Shown here piece after piece: positions 6,804-11,834 of a stretch of DNA of 11,834 nt. The stretch is from the NCBI GenBank assembly GCA_016209585.1, contig JACQVU010000074.1, forward strand, positions 1 to 11,834, given 5' to 3'. The first letter of the stretch is position 1, and the number at the start of each line of letters is the position of its first letter. The translations under genes were made by a program, and so were the position numbers. The notes beneath the pieces were generated by a model, which was given only the letters and a program-made list of their open reading frames with translations, was not told where the DNA came from and ran no database searches. This DNA comes from Planctomycetota bacterium (GTDB taxonomy: Bacteria; Planctomycetota; UBA8742; JACQVU01).

Positions 6804-8105
6804 GTGTTGTCATCGTCCACTTCGACTCCCCCATCCGTCTGGGACGTGGCCATTCTCGGCGCCGGCGCGGCCGGGCTGTGGTGCGCCGTCACGGCCGGGC
6901 GACGCGGACGCCGCGCCGTCGTGATAGAACATAATGACTGCGCCGGAAAGAAGATTCTCATTTCCGGCGGCGGGCGGTGCAACTTCACCAACCTGCGCGC
7001 CGCGCCGGAACACTACCTCTCCCGCAATCCCCGGTTCTGCGCTTCAGCCCTGGCGCGCTTCCCCCCAGCCCGGATCGTGGCGGAGGTGGAAGCCGGCGGC
7101 GTCGCCTGGCATGAGAAGAAGGATGGCCAACTCTTCTGCGACGGCTCCTCGCGCCAGGTTCTCAACATGTTGCTCGCCGCCTGCGGTAAGGCCGGGGTGG
7201 AGGCGCGCCCGGGCTGCCGGGTTCTGGAAGTGGCCGCGCTCTCCGGCGCCGACGCCGACGCGGCGCGCTTCCGGGTGGCGACGACCGGCGGCGAGGTCCG
7301 GGCGCGCAGGTTGGTGGTGGCCACCGGCGGCCTCTCGTATCCCAAACTGGGCGCGAGCGACCTCGGATACCGGCTGGCGAAGCAGTTCGGACTGGAGATC
7401 GTTCCGCCCAGGCCGGGGTTGGTTCCCTTCACCTTCGCGCGAACCGACGCGGACGTTTCGCAGCATGCCGGCGGCGAAGCCCCGGCGGGGGGGCAGGCCG
7501 CGGCGGCCGGCGGCGTTCCGCCGCTCGATCCGGCGCTGGCGGACCTGGCGGGGGTCTCCGTCCCGGCCCGGGTGCGATGCGGCGGGGCGGAGTTCACGGA
7601 GGGCTTGCTGTTCACCCATCGCGGGTTGTCCGGGCCGGTCATCCTCCAGGCTTCCCTGTACTGGACGCCGGGCGAGCCGGTGGAGGTGGACCTGGCGCCG
7701 GATTGCCCGATACAGGAGCGGCTGCGCGCCGCGCGAGCCGCGCGCCCCACCGCGCGCCTGAACACGGCGCTCGGCGACATCTTGCCAAAAAGCCTCGCGG
7801 CCTTCCCGCGCCGCGGCCCGCCGCCCACCACGCCGCTCCGTTCGCTCAGCGACCACGACATCGCCGCCGTGGCGCGCGGTCTGCACGGCTGGCGGTTCGT
7901 GCCCGGCGGCGTCGAATCCTACGACCGCGCCGAGGTGACGGTCGGCGGCGTGGACACGCGCGGCCTCTCCTCGAAAACCCTGGAGGCGCGCGACACGCCG
8001 GGGCTGTACTTCATCGGCGAAGTGCTCGACGTCACCGGCTTCCTCGGGGGCTTCAATTTCCAATGGGCGTGGGCCTCCGCCTCCGCCGCGGGCGAGGCGG
8101 TGTGA
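6804..8105 (+). CDS. NAD(P)/FAD-dependent oxidoreductase, BaiN/HI0933 (YhiN) family
   Basis: The 433-residue protein is full length for the family. The FAD-binding Rossmann motif GAGAAG is at residues 19-24, followed by an acidic strand end (VVIEHN). The family signature GKKILISGGGRCNFTN is at 48-63. Further on are ATGGLSYPKLGASDLGYRLA, FTHRGLSGPVILQAS and the C-terminal FAD contact region GEVLDVTGFLGGFNFQWAWA. These place it in the HI0933-like flavoprotein group, cytosolic enzymes whose physiological substrate is generally unknown; BaiN of clostridia acts on bile acid intermediates, which need not apply here. A Gly/Ala/Pro-rich stretch (about 7463-7525, GGEAPAGGQAAAAGG) lengthens the region before LADLAGVSV. 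The GTG at 6804 is used because the FAD fold begins 14 residues later; TTG 6807 is equally possible, and neither has a clear ribosome-binding site. It lies 66 nt after the ligase-like gene on the same strand and could be cotranscribed with it, without obvious functional link. Confidence 0.9.
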   Translation: MLSSSTSTPPSVWDVAILGAGAAGLWCAVTAGRRGRRAVVIEHNDCAGKKILISGGGRCNFTNLRAAPEHYLSRNPRFCASALARFPPARIVAEVEAGGVAWHEKKDGQLFCDGSSRQVLNMLLAACGKAGVEARPGCRVLEVAALSGADADAARFRVATTGGEVRARRLVVATGGLSYPKLGASDLGYRLAKQFGLEIVPPRPGLVPFTFARTDADVSQHAGGEAPAGGQAAAAGGVPPLDPALADLAGVSVPARVRCGGAEFTEGLLFTHRGLSGPVILQASLYWTPGEPVEVDLAPDCPIQERLRAARAARPTARLNTALGDILPKSLAAFPRRGPPPTTPLRSLSDHDIAAVARGLHGWRFVPGGVESYDRAEVTVGGVDTRGLSSKTLEARDTPGLYFIGEVLDVTGFLGGFNFQWAWASASAAGEAV

Positions 8106-8254
8106 GGGCGGCGGCGGGGCGGGCAAGGCGGGAACGCTGGAAGGCGCGAAGGCGGGAAATGGGGGCGAGGCGGCGGGGAGACGGGGAGAGGGATATCCCC
8201 AGCACCCAACACCCAACACCCAGCACCCAAAGGCGAGGGGCGCGGGGCGGGAGA
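8106..8254. other. Convergent spacer with low-complexity repeats
   Basis: This spacer separates the 3' ends of the flavoprotein and UbiD genes. It begins with G-rich phrases (GGAAGGCGCGAAGGCGGGAA at 8139-8158), then has the perfect 10-nt palindrome GGGATATCCC (8190-8199) and a heptamer array. No canonical terminator with a T tract is seen for either gene. Confidence 0.7.
8203..8230. repeat. Tandem heptamer array, four units of CACCCAA
   Basis: The units are CACCCAA (8203-8209), CACCCAA (8210-8216), CACCCAG (8217-8223) and CACCCAA (8224-8230). Short tandem heptamers in spacers are known from filamentous cyanobacteria and other genomes. Here the array lies between two convergent genes, next to a perfect palindrome. 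Confidence 0.8.
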
Positions 8255-10096
8255 TCAACCGGGCGCGGCGGGCGCCAGGTGGGCGCGGTTCGAGTCGCCC
8301 ATCTCCACGCGGGGGCCGGAGGCTGGGAAGTACTCCCGCCACCGGCGCGTGACGAGCGCGGCGGTGTGTTCGTCGCAGAAGAGTTCCCTGGGGAAGCCCG
8401 GTTTGAGGCGCGCGTCGATGACGATGGGCGGCGTGCGGGCGACGTGGTTGCGCACCACGCGCGTGCGCGCCGCGTACAGGTCACGCGCCGGCTCGAAGCG
8501 GGTGAAGGTGGTCCACAGGAAGTTCACCGGGCTGGCGCAGGTCCGCGCCGGGTCGTCCACCAGGACCATGAGCGGCCAGCCGGCGAAGGCCGGGTGGGCG
8601 GCCAGCCGCGCCGGGAAGTCGCGGTCCTTGGCGGCGGCCGGCCCGCCGAGAACCAGGCAGCCACCGCAGAAGACGCGGGGGTCGCGGACTTCGTCGGGCG
8701 GGGAGCAGGGCGGGGCGAACCGGCGGGGCAGCGCGCGGGCGGCGTCGCCGAGGGCGAGCCAGACGCCCTTGGAGCCTTGGTTGAGGTCCGGTCCGGTGTA
8801 GTCCAGCGTGTCCATCGCCAGGTTGGCGATGACGAAGAGATCAGTCTCCGGGTTGGTGCGCGCCAACAGATGCTCCAGCACCGCGCGGATGTCTCGCAGG
8901 TCCACGTGGCGGTCGGTGACCAGAAGAAACTTAGTGAGCGCCAGTTGCCCCTCGCCCAGGATGCGGAAGGCCGACGCCATCGCCTCGCGGCCGTACCGCT
9001 CGCGCACCACGGCGGCGGCCAGCGAGTGGTACCCCGTTTCGCCGTAGGCCCAGAGCCGCTCGACGCCGGGCATCACGAGCGGGAAGAGCGGGGCGAGCAG
9101 TTCCTGGAGGAGATCGCCGATGAAGAAGTCCTCCTGCCGCGGCGTGCCGACCAGCGTGGCCGGGAAGATGGCGTCGCGGCGGCGGGCGATCGTCTTCACG
9201 CGGAAGATCGGGAAGTCGTGGCGAAGCGAGTAGTACCCGTAGTGATCACCAAAGGGGCCTTCGGCGCGCCGTTCGCCGGCCGGGATGTCGCCGAGCAGCG
9301 CGAACTCGGCCTCCGCGGCCAGCGGGTGGGGATGGGGCGGCAAGGCCCGCGGCCGGCACATGGGCAGCCGCCCGCCGAGGATGGCGGAGGCGAGCAGCAG
9401 TTCGCTGACGTTCTCCGGCAGCGGAGCGATGGCGGCCAGCGTGATCGCCGGCGGCCCGCCGAGGAAGACGGTGGCCGGCAGCGGGCGGCCGCGGGTCTCG
9501 GCGGCGGCGTGATGGAAGCCTCCTCCGCGCACGATCTGGATGTGCATGCCGGTGGTCCGCGGGTCGAAGACCTGCATGCGGTACATGCCGAGGTTGTGGC
9601 CGCCGTGGTCGGGGTGCTCGGTGTAGACCAGGGGGAGGGTGAGGAAGGGGCCGGCGTCCTCGGGCCAGCAGGTGAGCGCCGGCAGGCGGTCGAGGCGCGG
9701 GTCGCCGGTGATCACGTCGGCCACCGGCCCGCGGCGCACGCGGCGCGTTCCCAGCCGCGCGAGACGCCAGAGCGTGCCGCGGGCGGCCCAGAGCGTGGCC
9801 GCGCTGGGCGGAAGGAAGGAGTGGGCCAGGCGAACGAGGTCGCCCACCAGCCGGAAGGGGCGCGGGCCGAAGGCGGCGCGGGCGCGTTCGGCCGTTCCGA
9901 AGAGGTTGGTGACCAGGGGGAAGTCGGCGCCGCGCGGGTGGGTGAAGAGGAGCGCCGGCCCGCCGGCGGCGATCACGCGGCGATGGATCTCGGCCGCCTC
10001 CAGACGGGGGTCGACCGGAGCGTCCACGGTGGCGAGTTGTCCGGCGCGGCGGAGGAAATCGAGAAAAGCGCGAAGGTTTGGGAAGCCTTGGGTCAC
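8255..10096 (-). CDS. UbiD-family decarboxylase, long form (possibly menaquinone biosynthesis, futalosine-pathway type)
   Basis: Starting from GTG 10096 the protein is about 613 residues and begins TQGFPNLRAFLDFLRRAGQL, the usual UbiD N-terminus. It contains GPALLFTHPRGADFPLVTNLFG, YRMQVFDPRTTGMHIQ (prenylated-FMN region) and the signature EGPFGDHYGYYS (from about residue 279) with the conserved acidic residue. UbiD enzymes use prenylated FMN to decarboxylate aromatic or unsaturated acids. The roughly 600-residue form, with extended C-terminus (NQGSKGVWLALGD, FLWTTFTRFEPARDLYA), resembles proteins annotated as menaquinone-pathway decarboxylases (MqnL type) rather than the 490-residue ubiquinone enzyme. 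That role is inference, since no other menaquinone gene is present. The frame is open back to ATG 10222, so upstream starts such as ATG 10168 are possible, but the extra residues look noncoding. No ribosome-binding site supports any start. It is convergent with the flavoprotein gene and divergent from the glycosyltransferase gene. Confidence 0.88.
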   Translation of the reverse strand: MTQGFPNLRAFLDFLRRAGQLATVDAPVDPRLEAAEIHRRVIAAGGPALLFTHPRGADFPLVTNLFGTAERARAAFGPRPFRLVGDLVRLAHSFLPPSAATLWAARGTLWRLARLGTRRVRRGPVADVITGDPRLDRLPALTCWPEDAGPFLTLPLVYTEHPDHGGHNLGMYRMQVFDPRTTGMHIQIVRGGGFHHAAAETRGRPLPATVFLGGPPAITLAAIAPLPENVSELLLASAILGGRLPMCRPRALPPHPHPLAAEAEFALLGDIPAGERRAEGPFGDHYGYYSLRHDFPIFRVKTIARRRDAIFPATLVGTPRQEDFFIGDLLQELLAPLFPLVMPGVERLWAYGETGYHSLAAAVVRERYGREAMASAFRILGEGQLALTKFLLVTDRHVDLRDIRAVLEHLLARTNPETDLFVIANLAMDTLDYTGPDLNQGSKGVWLALGDAARALPRRFAPPCSPPDEVRDPRVFCGGCLVLGGPAAAKDRDFPARLAAHPAFAGWPLMVLVDDPARTCASPVNFLWTTFTRFEPARDLYAARTRVVRNHVARTPPIVIDARLKPGFPRELFCDEHTAALVTRRWREYFPASGPRVEMGDSNRAHLAPAAPG

Positions 10097-10179
10097 GGTA
10101 TCAATTACAATACCATAGGGGGTGTCGGGCCGCCGGGAGTGAACGCCCGCGAAGGAGCAGACCATCATACGGTTTCGGA
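10097..10179. promoter_or_regulatory. Divergent intergenic region with AT-rich inverted repeat
   Basis: This 83-nt region lies between the chosen UbiD start and the glycosyltransferase ATG. It contains an AT-rich spot, rare in this window, framed by GGTAT (10097-10101) and ATACC (10110-10114) with an 8-nt centre. TACAAT at 10106-10111 could be a plus-strand -10 box, but no matching -35 was seen. An operator or promoter is plausible but unproven. Confidence 0.35.
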
Positions 10180-11217
10180 ATGGTGAAAATCGCCCTGATC
10201 CATCGCCGCGACCTGGATCCATATTTCATTGCGTTCTACGCTCCGCTGGAGAGGCTTGGATTACAGATTGTAGATGAGTTCGGCCTCACGCGCCGGGCGC
10301 TGGCCAAGGCGGCGGGCGACGTGGAGGTGCTGCACTTTCACTGGCTGCACACGCTCTTTCCGCGATCCGGGATCGGCGTAGTGCCGGGCGCGGCCCGTTT
10401 CCTGCTGCTGTTCCAGCGCGCGCGGCGGCTGGGGTACCGGGTGCTCTACACCGCGCACAACATGCTGCCGCACGACACGCCGATGCCGCGGCTGGACGGC
10501 ATGGTGGCCCGCGCCGTCCTGCGCTGGGCGGACGGCGTCGTGGCGCACACCGACTGGGCGGCCGGGCGGCTGCGGGACATGGCGCGGCGCGACCTCCCGA
10601 TCTTCCGCGTGCCCTCGATGAACTACCGCGGCGTCTTCCCCGAACCGCCGCCGAGGGAGGAGGCGCGTGACCGCCTCGGTTGGCCGCGGGATCAGTTCGT
10701 CTATCTGGCGTTCGGCGCCGCGCGCCCCTACAAGCGCCTTCCCGAGATCGCCGCGGCCTTCTCCCGAACGCCCGACGCCGACGCCGCGCTGGTGATCGCG
10801 GGGGCGTGCCAGGTTCCGGCTCTCACCGCCCGGCTGGAGAGCGCGGCGCGCGCGGATCACCGTATTCGCCTGGCGCTGCGCGGCCTTTCCCCGCCCGACT
10901 TGGCGTTGATGCTGGCGGCCGCCGACGCCACCGTCTTCGCGGCCACCACCCTCCTTTCCTCCGGATCCGTCCCCCACGCGCTGACGGCCGGCCACCCGGT
11001 GGTGGCGCCCGACCTGCCGCTGTTCCGCGAGATGGCGCCGGCGGCTGGCGGGGTGTTCTTTCCTCCCGGCGAGATGACGGCCGCGCTGCGGGCCGCGCGC
11101 GCCCTGGACCCCGGCGCCGCCCGCGCCGCGAACCTGGCGCGCTCGCGCGAGATGGACTGGCCCCCGCTCGCGCCCGCCTTCTACCAATGGCTGCGCGATG
11201 ACGTGGCCCGCCGGTGA
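10180..11217 (+). CDS. Glycosyltransferase, GT-B fold (GT4-like, GumH/mannosyltransferase-like group)
   Basis: The 345-residue protein has an N-terminal Rossmann half (MVKIALIHRRDLDPYF, VLHFHWLHTLFPRSG, RVLYTAHNMLPHDTP) and a C-terminal nucleotide-sugar half (FVYLAFGAARPYKRLPEI, ALVIAGACQVP, LLSSGSVPHALTAGHPVVAP). The phrases HFHWLHTLF, TAHNxxPHD and FGxxRPYK are characteristic of bacterial cytosolic glycosyltransferases that build exopolysaccharide repeat units at the inner membrane face. Donor and acceptor cannot be read from the sequence. The ATG at 10180 is chosen because the fold begins immediately; upstream in-frame codons run into the UbiD gene. GAAGGAG (10151-10157) lies too far upstream to be a normal ribosome-binding site. 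It could act in the same surface-glycan pathway as the O-antigen-ligase-like protein, although UbiD and the flavoprotein gene lie between them. A stem-loop follows its stop codon. Confidence 0.85.
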   Translation: MVKIALIHRRDLDPYFIAFYAPLERLGLQIVDEFGLTRRALAKAAGDVEVLHFHWLHTLFPRSGIGVVPGAARFLLLFQRARRLGYRVLYTAHNMLPHDTPMPRLDGMVARAVLRWADGVVAHTDWAAGRLRDMARRDLPIFRVPSMNYRGVFPEPPPREEARDRLGWPRDQFVYLAFGAARPYKRLPEIAAAFSRTPDADAALVIAGACQVPALTARLESAARADHRIRLALRGLSPPDLALMLAAADATVFAATTLLSSGSVPHALTAGHPVVAPDLPLFREMAPAAGGVFFPPGEMTAALRAARALDPGAARAANLARSREMDWPPLAPAFYQWLRDDVARR

Positions 11218-11222
11218 GGGCG

Positions 11223-11246
11223 GCCCGCCTGACCGCGCCGGCGGGC
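11223..11246. terminator. Stem-loop after the glycosyltransferase gene
   Basis: GCCCGCC (11223-11229) pairs perfectly with GGCGGGC (11240-11246) around a 10-nt loop, five bases after the stop codon. No T tract follows, so it is terminator-like rather than a canonical intrinsic terminator. Confidence 0.35.
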
Positions 11247-11255
11247 GGAGCCGGG

Positions 11256-11284
11256 ATCCGACCGATCCGGCTGATCGGACGGAT
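11256..11284. repeat. Palindromic spacer repeat, 12-bp arms
   Basis: ATCCGACCGATC (11256-11267) and GATCGGACGGAT (11273-11284) pair at 11 of 12 positions around the loop CGGCT. Phrases of the GATCCGACCGATC kind are familiar from repeated spacer elements of environmental genomes; this is recalled, not searched. It could also help end transcription of the glycosyltransferase gene. Confidence 0.65.
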
Positions 11285-11320
11285 TTCAACACCGCGCCCG
11301 CGCGCTGGAGGGGCGCCCGT

Positions 11321-11527
11321 ATGAGCGTTCGTTCGATTCCCCTTGGCGGCGCGCTGCTGGCGGCGGCCGGCGGGTTGGTTGGACTTTGGCTCGCCTCGCA
11401 TGCGCTGCGGGAAGAAGAAACCCCGACTTTCCCTTGCGCGGTGAGAAGGGGAACCGTTACATGGCGCGCGGGAAGGGGTGACGGCGCGTGGACACCGGGA
11501 ACGTGGCGAAAGCATGGCGAACCATAA
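11321..11527 (+). CDS. Possible small single-pass membrane protein (68 aa), unknown
   Basis: ATG 11321 is preceded by GGAGGGG (11307-11313) with a 7-nt gap, the best ribosome-binding site in the window. Residues 6-28 (IPLGGALLAAAGGLVGLWLASHA) form a convincing membrane segment preceded by two arginines. The remainder (REEETPTFPCAVRRG and a Trp/Gly/Arg-rich tail) has no recognisable domain and may be partly noncoding. It ends inside the first codons of the methyltransferase gene (14-nt overlap), which could mean translational coupling. A frame-shifted or decayed remnant of a longer membrane protein is the main alternative. I do not recognise a family. Confidence 0.4.
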   Translation: MSVRSIPLGGALLAAAGGLVGLWLASHALREEETPTFPCAVRRGTVTWRAGRGDGAWTPGTWRKHGEP

Positions 11528-11834
11528 AACCAAACTGGAGCTGACCTGGATCGGCAAAGAGAACCGGCCGAGGCTGGAGCCGCGCATCCTCATCGAGGAC
11601 CCGGCGAAGTCGCACCACGCGAATTTCAGGAATCATCCGCAGATTACGCGGATTGCCGCAGATTCCACCGCAAAAGATCATCTGCGAGAATCTGCGCGAT
11701 CTGCGGACCTCTTCGACAACCGGCTCATTTTCGGGGACAACCTGCTGGCTCTCAAGGCGCTGGAGCAGGAGTTCGCAGGGAAGATCAAGTTCATCTACAT
11801 CGATCCGCCTTTCAATTCGCTGAAGGCGCTGGAG
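11514..11834 (+). CDS. Site-specific DNA methyltransferase (Type III Mod-like, N6/N4-MTase family), N-terminal part, runs off the right edge
   Basis: The 107 visible codons begin MANHKTKLELTWIGKENRPR and LEPRILIEDPAKS, the familiar start of a large group of Type III-like adenine methyltransferases. They continue with FDNRLIFGDNLLALKALE and FIYIDPPFN. DPPF is a variant of the DPPY catalytic motif IV that comes early in beta-class enzymes, which transfer methyl from S-adenosylmethionine to adenine. Between HHAN and DLFDNRLIFG lie about 25 residues (including NHPQITRIAADS and HLRESARSADL) that the family, as I remember it, does not have. They are encoded by a palindromic repeat. The frame remains open through it. 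The start is fixed by family conservation; no strong ribosome-binding site is seen, and the gene overlaps the end of a small ORF by 14 nt. The downstream restriction subunit would be expected outside the window. Confidence 0.88.
   Translation, partial: MANHKTKLELTWIGKENRPRLEPRILIEDPAKSHHANFRNHPQITRIAADSTAKDHLRESARSADLFDNRLIFGDNLLALKALEQEFAGKIKFIYIDPPFNSLKALE
11632..11708. repeat. Palindromic dispersed-type repeat inserted in the methyltransferase gene
   Basis: The arms 11637-11663 and 11680-11706 pair at 22 of 27 positions around a 16-nt centre. Within the arms CCGCAGATT recurs, and AATCTGCG and ATCTGCGG appear inverted. The composition is more AT-rich than the flanking coding sequence. Phrases such as CCGCAGATTACGC are familiar as spacer repeats in environmental genomes. 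Here the element is translated as part of the protein, in frame and without a stop. Confidence 0.75.

Noticed and set aside
7577..10186. Very long plus-strand open frame (about 870 codons) opposite UbiD and across the end of the flavoprotein gene
   Set aside because: Its translation is Arg/Gly/Ala/Glu-rich low complexity with no domain. UbiD on the other strand has clear family motifs over the same bases. GC-rich codon bias commonly leaves the antisense frame open.
11750..11834. Near-repeat of a 15-mer coding for LKALE at about 11749-11763 and at the very end (11820-11834)
   Set aside because: Short and within coding sequence of simple codons. It could reflect an assembly end effect, but there is too little sequence to claim a repeat.

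Overview
The window is GC-rich throughout, with the strong G/C third-position bias of a high-GC bacterium. No rRNA or tRNA is visible, so taxonomy is inference only. Four things would fit an environmental bacterium of the PVC/planctomycete-like kind: dispersed palindromic spacer repeats, a secreted ceramidase-like enzyme, a long UbiD of the type linked to menaquinone synthesis, and a cell-surface protein with chitobiase C-terminal-type and kelch-like repeats. I would not name a phylum with confidence.

Layout. (1) 1-1380 is a damaged region. A 5'-truncated IS256-type transposase (minus strand, running off the left edge) abuts the remnant of a plus-strand surface-protein gene, which also carries a frameshift near 920. 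(2) 1381-2011 is a spacer holding a purine-rich repeat with an imperfect palindrome and a plausible sigma70-type promoter. (3) 2012-3493 encodes a secreted neutral-ceramidase-like hydrolase with an unusual pair of calcium-loop-like motifs near its N-terminus. (4) 3494-3875 is a spacer with a short orphan reading frame and two perfect-stem hairpin repeats. (5) 3876-6737 encodes a large O-antigen ligase/polymerase-type membrane protein with a TPR tail. (6) 6804-8105 encodes a BaiN/HI0933-type flavoprotein. (7) 8106-8254 is a convergent spacer with a heptamer tandem repeat. (8) 8255 to about 10096 (minus) encodes a UbiD-family decarboxylase. (9) 10180-11217 encodes a GT-B glycosyltransferase, divergent from UbiD. 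(10) 11218-11513 holds two hairpins and a small membrane-protein ORF. (11) 11514 to the right edge is the start of a site-specific DNA methyltransferase, probably the Mod subunit of a restriction system.

The genes do not form one obvious operon. The O-antigen-ligase-like protein and the glycosyltransferase could both serve surface polysaccharide assembly. The UbiD and BaiN-type proteins are metabolic or redox enzymes, and the methyltransferase begins a defence or modification locus.

The most notable feature is that at least five different palindromic or tandem repeat types sit at gene boundaries. One of them, at about 11632-11708, lies inside the methyltransferase coding sequence and keeps the reading frame open. 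This resembles the protein-invading palindromic elements known from Rickettsia. I found no convincing new multi-gene system.
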